From: Dehalococcoidia bacterium | GTDB taxonomy: Bacteria; Chloroflexota; Dehalococcoidia; UBA2979 | Direction: 5' to 3' | NCBI GenBank assembly: GCA_009692685.1 | Contig: SHYS01000001.1 | Location: forward strand, 291,679-355,678 | Length of the DNA: 64,000 nucleotides | Shown: positions 38,137 to 48,470 of the stretch, in pieces | Position numbering within the stretch: position 1 is the first letter of the stretch | How the letters are laid out: each line of letters opens with the position of its first letter | Notes under the pieces: model-generated | What the model was told of the DNA's origin: nothing | Database searches by the model: none | Seen by the model: the letters and a program-made list of their open reading frames with translations, nothing else | Position numbers and translations under genes: made by a program

Positions 38137-39056
38137 TCAGAACGGCGCGATCGGGTTGACCGGCGAGCCCGTGCCACCGAGGACGACCAGCGGTGCGATG
38201 GTGATCTGGAACTCCCAGCGACCGAGCTCGACACAGGTTTCGGCGAGCCGCTCGAAGTTCGTGTTGTCGAGGAGTGGCAGGCCCATGTAGGGGATGGCCG
38301 CCTCGTGGATGCCGATGCGCGCGGCGTATTCGGACTGGCCGCCCGCCTCCTGCAAATCCCAGCCGAGGGGCGCCGCCGAGGTGTCGTAGAGGAACTCGAG
38401 GGCAGAGACATGTACGCCGGGTGTGCTCGGCGGCATGGTGTGCGGGAACGTGGATTGGCCTCGAAGAACGGGGCGGTGCCGGAGCGTACGAGGACGGCGT
38501 CACCCGGGCGGGGCTCGACGCCCTGGGCCTTCGCGATGTCGGCCAGGTCCCCGCCGTGCACGTGGCGATCCACCGCGACGTGTGGCGTACCGCGGAATCG
38601 AGGCACGTCGTAGAGCACGCCGCGAGTGACGATGCCGTCGCGCCAGCGGTCGACGGAGTTGGACCTCGATCCCGTGGTGCTGAAGTCCGAGGAGAGGCGG
38701 CCGTTGTACATCTGGCCCCATGGCTCGGTCCATATGTGGCACAGGGCATCGATGTGGGTGTTGACGAAGTCGTGGTACGAGACACCGATGTAGTCGCTGC
38801 TGCCGGTCGGACCGAAACGCATGCAGTGCTGCGCGGGGTTCTGGTTCCGGGGCGCGGGCGTGACCGCGAGGGGATTGGCGCAGGAGACCGAGCGCCCCTC
38901 GGTGACCATGGCAGCGGCGGAGCGGCGCACGGCTGGCGGCATGAAGTTGAGCGTGCCGAACTCGTCCTCGGCGCCCCAGCGGCTCCAGTTGCTGAATCGG
39001 CGCTTGTAGTCGGTGAACTCCTCGGGGGTAGGAGGCGTGCGGGTGGCGAGCGTCAT
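38137..39056 (-). pseudogene. Cyclase/kynurenine-formamidase family protein, frameshifted
   Basis: N-terminal 205 residues in one frame carry the metal-binding signature VNTHIDALCHIW (HxxxDxxxH) and HGGDLADIAKAQ; the C-terminal 95 residues (MPPSTPGVHVSALEFLYDTS, LPLLDNTNFERLAE) are in another. The join is near 38434-38445 and needs one base removed or two added. Family members hydrolyse or dehydrate small cyclic/amide substrates. ATG 39056 has GAGGAG upstream. Confidence 0.75.
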
Positions 39057-39211
39057 CGTCTGCTCCTCGGCTGCTTCTCGATTGGCCCTCGATAGGAGCG
39101 GGCGGCATCGGAATCGCTGCGGGGGCGCAGGTGGGGACCATCGTTGGTCGTACACCGGAAGGTGGGTAGCATCGAGGGCGAGCAAACCAGAGGGTGCTGA
39201 GGAGGTACGGG

Positions 39212-39703
39212 ATGCAGGTGTGGTTCTCGGTGCGCGCGGTAGCGCTGCTGGCTGCGGTGGGTGTGAGCGCGCTGGCACTGGCGTGCGGCGGCGGTGGTGC
39301 CGCCAAGGAGTCAGGGTCGACCAAGCCTGCGGAGACGAAGTCGACGACGGCCGCCTCGAGTGGTGGTGTGGGTGAGAGGCTGTCCGTCGAGCTTGCGGAC
39401 TTCAAGGTGACGGCGGCACGCGCGACGACGAAGGCGGGCAAGGTCGAGATCACCGTTAAGAACACGGGCACGACGCCCCACGAGCTGGTCATACTGAAGG
39501 CGGACAACCCCGCCTCGCTGACCAAGAACGCCAGCGGTATGGTCGACGAGGCGAAGTACCCGCCGCTGGGCAGGACGAAGCAGCTCGATGGTGGCGGGAG
39601 CGAGAAGCTCGAGGTCAGCCTGGCGGCCGGCAAGTACGCGCTGATCTGCAACGTCGTCGGGCACTACGACCTGGGTATGCGGACGGCGCTGACCGTCAAC
39701 TAG
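39212..39703 (+). CDS. Cupredoxin-like lipoprotein
   Basis: Encodes 163 aa. Lipobox ALALAC, then a Ser/Thr/Gly linker, then a plastocyanin-like domain with type I copper ligands: His in TTPHELVIL, and Cys, His and Met in LICNVVGHYDLGM. Likely an extracytoplasmic electron carrier or copper-binding protein. GAGGAGG is six bases upstream of ATG 39212. It is 2.3 kb from the copper operon but on its own transcript. Confidence 0.88.
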   Translation: MQVWFSVRAVALLAAVGVSALALACGGGGAAKESGSTKPAETKSTTAASSGGVGERLSVELADFKVTAARATTKAGKVEITVKNTGTTPHELVILKADNPASLTKNASGMVDEAKYPPLGRTKQLDGGGSEKLEVSLAAGKYALICNVVGHYDLGMRTALTVN

Positions 39704-39727
39704 TCGACGGGTCGCGGGAGTTCGAGG

Positions 39728-39751
39728 AAGGGCCGCCGCGCGGCGGCCCTT
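39728..39751. terminator. Bidirectional terminator hairpin
   Basis: AAGGGCCGCCG and CGGCGGCCCTT pair perfectly around CG, followed by TTCGTT. It lies between the convergent cupredoxin and rarA genes. Confidence 0.75.
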
Positions 39752-39780
39752 TCGTTGGCCCGCGTCGGGCCGCAGGGTGG

Positions 39781-41121
39781 TCAGCGGTGGCGGGCCTCGT
39801 CGCCGAGCGAGCCGGGCGTGTAGTAGGTGTTGCCCTCCGCGGAGGGTGGGCGGTGCGTCTGGTCGGGTGGGACGTGGCCCTCGAAGTCGTGGGCATACTG
39901 GTAGCCCGCGCCGTAGCCCATGCCGCGCATCAGGCCGGTGACGGCGTTGCGGAGGTGCATCGGTACGGGCTCGTTGCGCGTGCGCTCCACGTCGGCCTTC
40001 GCGCGGTTGTAGGCGGCGTAGGCGGAGTTCGACTTCGGCGCGCGCGCGAGGTAGACCACGGTCTCCGCCAGCGGCAGGGCCGCCTCCGGCATGCCGAGGA
40101 AGTGCACGGCTTGCTGGCAGGCGACGGCTATCGGCAGCGCCTGCGGGTCCGCCAGCCCCACGTCCTCCGAGGCGAGGATGACCATGCGGCGCACGACGAA
40201 CAGCGGGTCCTCGCCGGCCTCGAGCATCCGGGCGAGCCAGTAGAGCGAGGCATCGACGTCGGAGCCGCGCATCGACTTGATGAAGGCAGAGACGGTGTCG
40301 TAGTGGGCGTCGCCCTGGCGGTCATAGAGCAGGGTGCGCTGCTGGGCGGCCGCCTCGATGTGCGCGCGCTCGATGGAACGGGGACCTTCGGTCGTCGCGG
40401 GTACGAGGCCCGCGGCGACTTCGAGGACGTTGAGGGCACTGCGGGCATCGCCTGCGGCGATCTCGACCAGGACGGCGAGCGCGTCGTCCTCGATGCGGAC
40501 GGCGCCATTGAGGCCGCGCACGGGGTCGTTGATGGTGCGGCGGACGATCTCAGCGAGTGCCTCCGCGGTGAGCAGGTCGAGGCGGAAGACGCGAGCCCTC
40601 GAAAGGAGAGGCGCCACCACGTAGAAGGAGGGGTTCTCCGTAGTCGCCCCAATCAGGCTGACCGTGCCGTCCTCGACATTGGGGAGGATGACGTCCTGCT
40701 GGGCGCGGCTGAAGCGGTGCAGCTCATCGATGAAGAGGATCGTGCGGCGCCCGGAAAGTCGGTGGCGCTCGCGGGCATCGATGGCGGCCTTGCGGAGGTC
40801 GGCGACCCCGGCAGAGACAGCGGAGATGCGTTCGAAATGCCGGGCGGTGTGCTGGGCGATGATCGAGGCGATGGTCGTCTTTCCGGAGCCGGGTGGGCCC
40901 CAGAGGATGATCGACGGCACCTCGTCGCGCTCGATCATCTGGCGCAGCGGTGCGCCGGGGCCGGCGACGGTGTCCTGCCCTACGAACTCATCGAGGTCAC
41001 GGGGGCGCATCCGAGCGGCGAGTGGGGCGTCGGCAGGCGGCGGGTCGTCGGCGGGGCGAGCGGCCTCGAACATTCCGCCCTGCATGCCGGGCGGGAGCGG
41101 ACCGCGGCCTCGAGCGGGCAT
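39781..41121 (-). CDS. rarA: Replication-associated recombination protein A
   Basis: Encodes 446 aa. AAA+ ATPase of the RarA/MgsA/Mgs1 family that acts at stalled forks. Walker A LWGPPGSGKTTIASIIA, Walker B TILFIDELHRF, sensor 1 LIGATTENPSF and the C-terminal tetramerisation region with LARMLEAGEDPLFVVRRMV. The Pro-rich N-terminus (about 25 aa) may mean the true start lies at a later in-frame codon. Confidence 0.92.
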   Translation of the reverse strand: MPARGRGPLPPGMQGGMFEAARPADDPPPADAPLAARMRPRDLDEFVGQDTVAGPGAPLRQMIERDEVPSIILWGPPGSGKTTIASIIAQHTARHFERISAVSAGVADLRKAAIDARERHRLSGRRTILFIDELHRFSRAQQDVILPNVEDGTVSLIGATTENPSFYVVAPLLSRARVFRLDLLTAEALAEIVRRTINDPVRGLNGAVRIEDDALAVLVEIAAGDARSALNVLEVAAGLVPATTEGPRSIERAHIEAAAQQRTLLYDRQGDAHYDTVSAFIKSMRGSDVDASLYWLARMLEAGEDPLFVVRRMVILASEDVGLADPQALPIAVACQQAVHFLGMPEAALPLAETVVYLARAPKSNSAYAAYNRAKADVERTRNEPVPMHLRNAVTGLMRGMGYGAGYQYAHDFEGHVPPDQTHRPPSAEGNTYYTPGSLGDEARHR

Positions 41122-41177
41122 GGGAAAAGTCTACGCTGCGGTAGGCGCCGGTGGTGGCCAAGTGGGTTTGTGGTTGT

Positions 41178-41207
41178 GCTAGAGTCCACCCGCGCAGGGC
41201 TAGAGTC
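41178..41207 (+). promoter_or_regulatory. Direct repeat GCTAGAGTC in the YHS-protein promoter region
   Basis: GCTAGAGTC occurs at 41178-41186 and again at 41199-41207, 21 bp (two helix turns) apart and upstream of the YHS gene. One may act as a -10 (TAGAGT), or both as regulator sites. Weak evidence. Confidence 0.25.
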
Positions 41208-41229
41208 TGAATTCCGAGGAGGAAACAAC

Positions 41230-41400
41230 GTGCCCGATGTGACTTGCCTGGTCTGTGGAACCGTCTTTGACCCCGTGACGGACCCCAAGGGTGGGTTCAA
41301 GTGGATGCAGGACGGTGCCTGGTACACGTTCAACGACATCAGCTGCCGCAACAAGTTCATTGGCAACCCGAAGAAGTACCTGGAACCCGCGAGCGCCTAG
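41230..41400 (+). CDS. YHS-domain small protein
   Basis: Encodes 56 aa. Nearly the whole protein is a YHS-type metal-binding motif: VTCLVCGTVFDP at the start, WYTFNDISCRNKFIGNPKKY in the second half. The Cys pair and third Cys probably bind one metal (copper or zinc). Family members are free or attached to P-type ATPases. GTG 41230 has AGGAGG upstream. A perfect hairpin follows its stop. Confidence 0.8.
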   Translation: MPDVTCLVCGTVFDPVTDPKGGFKWMQDGAWYTFNDISCRNKFIGNPKKYLEPASA

Positions 41401-41419
41401 TCGCGACTGCACCACAGAT

Positions 41420-41449
41420 CAAGAAGGGGCGCGCGAGCGCCCCTTCTTG
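41420..41449 (+). terminator. Terminator hairpin after the YHS gene
   Basis: CAAGAAGGGGCGC and GCGCCCCTTCTTG pair perfectly around GCGA, followed by GTGTG. It lies 20 bp after the stop and also faces the convergent DUF402 gene. Confidence 0.75.
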
Positions 41450-41475
41450 GTGTGCGACCGCGACGCTGCCGGCAG

Positions 41476-42045
41476 CTAGCCCGATCGCGGCCAGACGTGC
41501 GAGTCGCGGTCGAAGGGTGGGGCGCGACGAGCCGCGAGATCGAGGAGCAGGGACGCCGCCTCGCGGGCGCGCGCGGCCAGGGCTTCGGGGTAGGCCATGC
41601 GTGCGCGATGCTCCTCGAACTCGTCCTCGTCGAGAAGTGCGACGGCGTCATCGCGGATGACCACGTCGAGGTCGAGATCTACCCAGCGGAGCGTCTCGCC
41701 ATCGAAAGTCGCGGGCGTGGAGACGTTGGCGTAGACGGCGGTCGATGATCGTCCGCCCGGGGGCCGGACGATCCAGTGATTGTGGTAGACGTTCCACCAG
41801 CGATCTGTGTCTGGCCAGAAGAGTGCCGTGAACGACATCCGCACGGTGAGGTCACCTCGATAGGACTGGATCGAGGTCCCTTCGGGGACGAACACCCGGA
41901 GCGGCGCGCCGACCCCGCGGCCCGTCGGTTCCTCGATGAGGCGTCCGACGAAGTCGTTGTGCAGCGAGCCGTCGAACTTCGTGGAGAGGATGCGGACCAC
42001 ACGGTCGGTGACGCGATGGGGACCGATGGGATCGCGAGGATTCAT
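41476..42045 (-). CDS. DUF402 domain protein
   Basis: Encodes 189 aa. The signature RWVDLDLDVVIRDDAVALLD, DEDEFEEHRARMAYPEAL and NVYHNHWIVRPP match DUF402, a beta-barrel domain with metal-binding acidic residues found in nucleoside-di/triphosphatases and RNA-binding proteins. Which reaction it performs is open. Its ATG overlaps the stop of the preceding cobyrinate synthase gene (ATGA), suggesting coupling. Confidence 0.85.
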   Translation of the reverse strand: MNPRDPIGPHRVTDRVVRILSTKFDGSLHNDFVGRLIEEPTGRGVGAPLRVFVPEGTSIQSYRGDLTVRMSFTALFWPDTDRWWNVYHNHWIVRPPGGRSSTAVYANVSTPATFDGETLRWVDLDLDVVIRDDAVALLDEDEFEEHRARMAYPEALAARAREAASLLLDLAARRAPPFDRDSHVWPRSG

Positions 42046-43393
42046 CGCGGTCGCGCCGTTGTCGCCACGAAGTCGACGAAGTGCGGCGCGAGGTCTGCGC
42101 GGGCGCCGAGGTGCAGGTGTACGTAGGTGGCGGTGACGGAGCCCGCCCGGAGCCCCTCGGGCCGCGGGTCGTCACCGCCAACGGTGTAGGCCGCGGTGGC
42201 CGGCTCGATCGGGGATTCGAGCGTGGACCAGTGGAACTCGTGGCCACGCACGCTCTCGCCGGCAGCGAGGAACGGTGTGGCCCGGGACGTCACCTGTCGG
42301 TAGCCCAGCGACATGCGGTCGGTGGTCGTGACGGAGTCGACGGGGACGAGCCCGAGCATGCGGTGGCGCGAGCCATCGAACATCGTGAGGTGCCCGCCGA
42401 GGTACATCAGGCCGCCACACTCGCCGTAGACAGGCATACCTGCGGCGGCGACGGAGCGGAGCGAAGCGAGCATCGGGAGATTCGCCGCCAGCTCCGGGAA
42501 GCCGCCACCGATGAGTACGGCGTCGACGCCCGCGGGAAGCGAGGGATCCTCGACGGGGCTGAACGGCACCAACTCGGCGCCCCAGGCGCGAAGGAGATCG
42601 AGCGAGTCTTCGTAGTAGAAGTGGAAGGCGGTGTCGCGTGCGACCGCAACGCGGACTCGAAGGGCGACGGGCCGCTCCGGGAACAGGCGCCGCGGCGCCG
42701 TGGTGTCACACGCCTCGAGACGCGCGAGCAGCCCATCGAGGTCGATGTGCGCCTCGATGAGGGCGACGAGGCGGGCCTTGAGCTCCGCGCGTGGCGCACG
42801 CTCAACGGCAGGGATGAGTCCGAGGTGCCGCTCCGGCAGGCCGATCGCGGCGTCCCGAGGCAGCCAGCCGAGGACGGGCAGGCCGGTGAGCTCCTCGATG
42901 GCCTCGCTGCACATCTCGGCGTGTCGTGCGCCCGCGACGCGGTTGAGCACCACGCCTGCGAAGCGCACGCTCGGGTCGAGCTGCTGGTAACCGAGGACGA
43001 CGGCGGCGGCAGAACGAGCCATCGCGCTGGCGTCAACGACGAGCACCACGGGGAGGCGCAGCAGTCGCGCGAGCGAGGCCGTGGAGCCAGCGCCGTAGGT
43101 ACCCGTACGACCGTCGTGGAGGCCCATGACGCCTCGATGAGGGCGATGTCCGCACCGGCAGCGGCGCGCGAGAAGAGCTCGCGGACGGGGGACGAGGGTG
43201 GCATCCACGTATCCAGGTTGCGGCACGCGCGTCCCGCGAATGCCTCGAGGTAGGTGGGGTCGATGTAGTCCAGTCCCGCCTTGAAGGGCTGGACGGTGAG
43301 CCCGCGGAGGCGGAGGGCGGCAGCGATCCCGGCGGTGCTGGTGGTCGTGCCGACGCCTGAGGAGGCCCCGCCTATCACGACACCGAGGGTCAC
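42042..43393 (-). pseudogene. Cobyrinate a,c-diamide synthase, one frameshift
   Basis: Spans about 450 codons. The N-terminal frame ([21 protein letters not shown]-loop, [20 protein letters not shown]) and the C-terminal frame ([35 protein letters not shown] with the glutamine-amidotransferase Cys) meet near 43131-43136. One missing G (GAGGCG for GAGGGCG) explains it. CbiA/CobB amidates cobyrinic acid in cobalamin synthesis. No other cob genes are in the window. GTG 43393 with AAGGAG upstream. A single short G-run indel could also be a sequence error. Confidence 0.8.
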
Positions 43394-43480
43394 GCGGACT
43401 CCTTGCCCGGGCGAATCTCGGCCCGCAGCGTGGCACAGGTACAATCGAGGGTGACCCCGGGACGTGAGCGCGAGGACGTC

Positions 43481-44959
43481 ATGGCTACTGCAGAGGCTAC
43501 CCGAACAGAGTACGAGGCGGTGATCGGCCTCGAGGTGCACTGCCAGCTGAAGACGCAATCGAAGATGTTCTGCGGCTGCGAGCGCGACTACTTCGATGCC
43601 GAGCCGAACACCCACGTCTGCTCGGTCTGCCTCGGTATGCCGGGGATGCTGCCGGTGATCAACCACCAGGCGGTGGTGTTCACGATCCTTGCGGGTCTGG
43701 CGCTGGGTTGCGAGATCCCGCCGCACGCCAAGTTCGACCGCAAGAACTACCACTACCCGGACCTGGTGAAGGGGTACCAGATCTCGCAGTACGACGAGCC
43801 GTTGTGCCTGGGCGGCGAACTGGAGATCGAGGTCGACGGGGTGACGAGGAAAGTGCAGCTGGAGCGCATCCACCTGGAGGAGGACACGGCGCGGCTGCTG
43901 CATCGCGGCGGCGGCGCCGGGGAGAGTTACAGCCTGATCGACGTGAACCGCTCCGGAACGCCCCTCATGGAGCTGGTCTCAAGGCCGGACATGCACTCGG
44001 CGGCCGAGGCGATGGCGTTCCTGCGCACCCTGCGGCAGGTCTTCCGCTACATCGGCGTATCGGACGCGGACATGGAGAAGGGCTCGTTCCGCTGCGATGC
44101 CAACATCTCGATGCGGCCGGTAGGTCAAGCGGAACTCGGTCGTAAGGTCGAGGTGAAGAACATGAACTCGTTCCGGGCGGTCGGGCGCGCTCTGGAGACC
44201 GAGATCGAGCGACAGACGCGCGTACTCCGTGAGGGCGGACGCATCGCGCAGGAGACGCGTGGCTACATCGACGCCACAGGCACGACCGTGTCGCAGCGCT
44301 CGAAGGAAGAGGCGCACGACTACCGCTACTTCCCTGAGCCCGACCTGCCGCCCTTGGAGGTGTCGCGCGAGGCCGTCGCGGCACTGCGGGCGAGCCTGCC
44401 CGAGCTTCCCGCGGCGAAACGCCGGCGCTTTATCGAGGAGTACGGCGTGACCTCGGACGAGGCCGCGCAACTCGTCGAGACGCGGGCACGGGCCAACTCG
44501 TTCGAAGAGACGGTGGAGCTAGCGGGCGCAGCGAACGCGCGGGCGGTCGCCCACTGGTTCATCGGCGACGTCACGAGGCTGCTGAACGCTCTGGGTGCCG
44601 ATGCGGAACTTGATGACTCGAAGCTGACACCCGCGTATCTGGCGGAGTTGGTGGCGCTGCAGGCCGAGGGCGCGATTACGGCGGCCACAGCGAAGGAGGT
44701 GCTGCAGAACGCCTTCGACAGCGGGCAATCCCCGGCGTCGATCGTCGACGCTGGCGGGATGCGGCAGGTACGCGATGATGGTGAGATCGACCGCGTGGCC
44801 GCAGAGGTGATCGAGTCGAACCAGCAGGCTGTGGCAGATTATCGAGGAGGCAAAGAGACCGCGATCAAGTTCCTAGTGGGCCAGGTGATGCGAGCGATGC
44901 GGGGTCGCGCCGACCCCAACGGGGCCGCCGAAGCCCTCGAGCGCCGGCTGAGGTCGTAG
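43481..44959 (+). CDS. gatB: Aspartyl/glutamyl-tRNA amidotransferase subunit B
   Basis: Encodes 492 aa. Part of the GatCAB enzyme that amidates mischarged Glu-tRNA(Gln)/Asp-tRNA(Asn). [15 protein letters not shown], the Zn site MFCGCERDY with the later [30 protein letters not shown], and the C-terminal YqeY-like GETAI-type region ([15 protein letters not shown]) are intact. gatA and gatC are not adjacent. Divergent from the cobyrinate synthase gene. ATG 43481 has a modest RBS (GAGGA). Confidence 0.96.
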   Translation: MATAEATRTEYEAVIGLEVHCQLKTQSKMFCGCERDYFDAEPNTHVCSVCLGMPGMLPVINHQAVVFTILAGLALGCEIPPHAKFDRKNYHYPDLVKGYQISQYDEPLCLGGELEIEVDGVTRKVQLERIHLEEDTARLLHRGGGAGESYSLIDVNRSGTPLMELVSRPDMHSAAEAMAFLRTLRQVFRYIGVSDADMEKGSFRCDANISMRPVGQAELGRKVEVKNMNSFRAVGRALETEIERQTRVLREGGRIAQETRGYIDATGTTVSQRSKEEAHDYRYFPEPDLPPLEVSREAVAALRASLPELPAAKRRRFIEEYGVTSDEAAQLVETRARANSFEETVELAGAANARAVAHWFIGDVTRLLNALGADAELDDSKLTPAYLAELVALQAEGAITAATAKEVLQNAFDSGQSPASIVDAGGMRQVRDDGEIDRVAAEVIESNQQAVADYRGGKETAIKFLVGQVMRAMRGRADPNGAAEALERRLRS

Positions 44960-45122
44960 CGGTCACGTCACAATGCGCGCCGCTGCGCGCCGAAGGAGAA
45001 TGATCGGCGGTGCCGTGGTCCGGCCTCGAGTGCGTTCTTTCGGATTGTTTACTCGCGGCGAGTTACGCTGAGCAGGCAGGTGGAGAGGCGGGCCCGGAGC
45101 CACGCCTCGCTGGGGGGGGGTA

Positions 45123-46451
45123 ATGAGCCGGTCGCAGGTCGCGAAGTGGCTGTACGTAGGCCTGCACATCAAGCGCTGGCTGGCGCTGCTGCTCATCGGT
45201 GTCGTGTTCATGGGCCTCGGATTCGCGTACCTGCTCCGCGAGGTCTACGTGAGTTACACGTTCCCGGAGTGGGTGGGAGCGGCAACACTGCAGTTCCTGC
45301 CCCGATGGGCGCGAGGCTTCCTCTTCATCTCGGTAGCCTCGGTGTTGAGTGTGCTGGCGGTATGGCGTCTGAACCGCTCGATGGTGAGCGCAGTACTGCC
45401 CGACAGCCAGCAGGGCCAGGTGATGGACCTCATCTACCGGGCGCGCACGGCCCAGCGCGGGCCTCGCATTGTCGCGATTGGCGGCGGGACCGGGCTCTCC
45501 AATCTCCTGCGCGGGCTGAAGCAGTACAGCGCCAACCTCACCGCGATCGTCACCGTGGCCGACGACGGAGGTTCCAGCGGCACGCTCCGTCGCGACATGG
45601 GCGTGATTCCACCGGGCGACATTCGGAATTGCATCGCGGCGCTGGCGGACTCTGAACCGCTGGTCACGGAGCTGTTCCAGTACCGCTTTGACGAGGGCGC
45701 TGGCGACCAGCTCGAGGGGCACTCCTTCGGCAACCTGTTCATCGTGGCGATGTCCAAGGTGACCGGCAGTATGGAAGAGGCCATTCGCGAGACCTCGCGG
45801 GTGCTCCGCGTACGAGGTCGGATCGTGCCGTCGACGCTGAGCGACGTAGTGCTCGCGGCCCGACTCGATGACGGTTCGGTGGTACGAGGTGAGTCGAAGC
45901 TCGGGCACTCGGGTAAGCGCATCGCCGAGGTTTCGATCGATCCCGGGAACGTGCCGGTGAACGCAGAAGCCGTGACTGCGCTACGCGAGGCCGACCTGGT
46001 GATCATCGGGCCGGGTAGCCTGTACACCTCGGTATTGCCAAACCTGCTCGTACGCGGGCTGAGCGAGGCGCTGCTCGCCTCGAAGGGACATAAGGTCTTC
46101 ATCGCGAACGTGGCGACAGAACACGGCGAGACGGACAAAATGAGCGCGTCGGACCTGTACCAGACGGTGCGCGCACACCTCGGTGGACGTGACTTTGCCG
46201 ACGTGGTGCTCGCGAACAGCAACCTCCCGGCCGAGGCGCTGCCGGCGGAGTGGAACTCGGAGCCGGTGGTAGCGCCCGGGGACGCCGACTATGGTTCGGC
46301 GAGGCTGGTGCTTGCAGACCTCGTTGATACGAACCGCCGTTACCGTCACGACAGCGAACGCTTGGCGAGCCAGGTGATGCGCCTGTACTTCGAGCGCGAC
46401 CTGCGGCGGGCGGCCGAGGGCGTCGCCACGGCATCGAGGTATGACCTCTAA
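45123..46451 (+). CDS. yvcK: Gluconeogenesis factor YvcK with N-terminal membrane anchor
   Basis: Encodes 442 aa. Residues 19-37 (LALLLIGVVFMGLGFAYLL) and about 65-83 form two helices, then a CofD-like domain: IVAIGGGTGLSNLLRGLKQY, TVADDGGSSGTLRRDMG, PPGDIRNCIAALA and IIGPGSLYTSVLPNLLV. YvcK binds UDP-GlcNAc and controls cell-wall/gluconeogenic balance. The membrane anchor is not in Bacillus YvcK but is typical of Chloroflexota forms, from memory. The start follows a G-run. Confidence 0.92.
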   Translation: MSRSQVAKWLYVGLHIKRWLALLLIGVVFMGLGFAYLLREVYVSYTFPEWVGAATLQFLPRWARGFLFISVASVLSVLAVWRLNRSMVSAVLPDSQQGQVMDLIYRARTAQRGPRIVAIGGGTGLSNLLRGLKQYSANLTAIVTVADDGGSSGTLRRDMGVIPPGDIRNCIAALADSEPLVTELFQYRFDEGAGDQLEGHSFGNLFIVAMSKVTGSMEEAIRETSRVLRVRGRIVPSTLSDVVLAARLDDGSVVRGESKLGHSGKRIAEVSIDPGNVPVNAEAVTALREADLVIIGPGSLYTSVLPNLLVRGLSEALLASKGHKVFIANVATEHGETDKMSASDLYQTVRAHLGGRDFADVVLANSNLPAEALPAEWNSEPVVAPGDADYGSARLVLADLVDTNRRYRHDSERLASQVMRLYFERDLRRAAEGVATASRYDL

Positions 46452-46469
46452 CCCATCCCGGCTCCACTC

Positions 46470-46680
46470 TCGTTCCTGTGCATGGTGAGCCTGTCGAATC
46501 ACCCCCGCCGTTCAGGGTGGTCTGAGCGATCGCTGCGGAGGCGGGTGGGCGGACCATCCGTGACCACGGGCCCCTTAAGCTCAGGGCGAACGGGGGACGG
46601 CGGGTAGGGGCGCAAAGCCTTGCGCCCCTACCCGGAGTGCTTCGCCCTTGTTCCCGCGCACGGTGAGCCTGTCAATCGTC
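46470..46680. repeat. REP-like cluster with a 14-bp hairpin
   Basis: Two same-direction REP half-sites (CATGGTGAGCCTGTCGAATC at 46481, CACGGTGAGCCTGTCAATCG at 46659), a third related piece (AGCTCAGGGCGAACGGGGG at 46578), and a perfect hairpin GGGTAGGGGCGCAA/TTGCGCCCCTACCC at 46602-46633 fill most of the 259-bp gap between the convergent yvcK and purK genes. The hairpin may terminate both. Confidence 0.7.
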
Positions 46681-46710
46681 GCGGCAGTCCACGACTGACA
46701 CCACCTCGGG

Positions 46711-47856
46711 TTAGCGGGGAAGGGCGGCGCGGGCGGCGAGGACGCGCGCCACCGCCTCGTCGGGGGTGGCGCCCAGGGCGGTGATGTGACCCATCTTGCG
46801 GCCGGGGCGGGCTTCTGCCTTGCCGTAGAGATGGAGCTTCACGTCGCGGAGGTCGAGGGCGCGGTCCCAGTGCGGTTCGCCGCCGGCCCACAGCTCGCCG
46901 AGGAGGTTCGCCATCGCCGCTGGCCTGAGGAAGTCGGGCGCGCCCAGGGGTAGTCCGCAGATGGCGCGCACCTGCTGCTCGAACTGGCAGGTGACGCAGG
47001 CGTCGATCGTGAGGTGACCGCTGTTGTGGGGGCGAGGCGCCAGCTCGTTCACGAGAAGGCGGCCGTCGCGGGTGACGAACATCTCCACGCACAGGACGCC
47101 CACTACCTCGAGGTGGCTGAGCACCTCGCGCGCGATGGCGACGGCCTCTTGCGCGAGGTGCGCCTCGACACCGGCCGGAGCGAATGTGACGTCGAGGATG
47201 TGATGCGCGTGGCTGTTCTGGAGCGGGCCGTAGGCGACGACGTCGCCATCGAGGCCGCGCGCACCGACCACGGAGACCTCGCAGGCAAAGTCGACGAACG
47301 CCTCGAGGATGGACTCGACGCCCTCGAAGTCGGGCCACACCGCCTCCGCCTCGGCCGTTGAGGCGAGGAGGACCTGGCCCTTGCCGTCGTAGCCGCCGTG
47401 CGCCGTCTTGAGGACGGCGGGGAAGCCCGATTCAGCGAGGGCGGTGCGCAACTCCTCGAGCGACAAGACTGGCCAGAACGGGGTCACGGGGATGCCGGCG
47501 TCCCGGAGGAAGGACTTCTCGCGGACGCGGTGCTGGGTGACGTTGAGCACGTCGACGCCTGGGCGCACCGGGGCGTGCTTGCTGGCCTCGATGGCGGTGG
47601 CGGTGGGCACGTTCTCGAACTCGAAGGTGACGACCTCGACGCTGCGGGCGAAGCGCGCGACCGCCTCGAGGTCCTCGTACGCCGCGGTGATCTCGAGGTC
47701 GGCGACCTGGCCGGTGGGCGAGTCGCGATCCGGGGAGAAGACGTGCACGCGGTACCCGAGGCGGTGGGCGGCGATGGCGAACATCCGCCCGAGCTGGCCG
47801 CTGCCGAGCATGCCGAGGACGGCGCCGGGCTGGATGGGGGCGGTCGAGGAGGCCAC
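46711..47856 (-). CDS. purK: 5-(carboxyamino)imidazole ribonucleotide synthase
   Basis: Encodes 381 aa, ATP-grasp enzyme of purine synthesis. AVLGMLGSGQLGRMFAIAA, TFEFENVP, KTAHGGYDGKGQ, VNELAPRPHNSGHLTIDAC and a C-terminal YGK motif (KLHLYGKAEARPGRKMGHI) are clear. Follows purE by six bases, the standard purEK order. Confidence 0.96.
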   Translation of the reverse strand: MASSTAPIQPGAVLGMLGSGQLGRMFAIAAHRLGYRVHVFSPDRDSPTGQVADLEITAAYEDLEAVARFARSVEVVTFEFENVPTATAIEASKHAPVRPGVDVLNVTQHRVREKSFLRDAGIPVTPFWPVLSLEELRTALAESGFPAVLKTAHGGYDGKGQVLLASTAEAEAVWPDFEGVESILEAFVDFACEVSVVGARGLDGDVVAYGPLQNSHAHHILDVTFAPAGVEAHLAQEAVAIAREVLSHLEVVGVLCVEMFVTRDGRLLVNELAPRPHNSGHLTIDACVTCQFEQQVRAICGLPLGAPDFLRPAAMANLLGELWAGGEPHWDRALDLRDVKLHLYGKAEARPGRKMGHITALGATPDEAVARVLAARAALPR

Positions 47857-47862
47857 GGGCGT

Positions 47863-48360
<498 letters not shown>

Positions 48361-48470
48361 GCAGCCATCTCTCGCGTTCAGGGCAGAGGTGCCTCGGGAA
48401 CCCCTCGATTCTAGCCGAGGCCTCGACTTGGTGCCTGAGGGAGAATCCCTAGGGACTGGCAGCGCGTGAG

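Noticed and set aside
39787..41229. Long plus-strand open frame opposite rarA
   Set aside because: It is the codon-position shadow of rarA, which has all AAA+ motifs; only its last 57 codons (the YHS gene) are real.
44960..45122. Riboswitch or RNA gene between gatB and yvcK
   Set aside because: Only short GC palindromes are visible and no conserved fold could be recognised.
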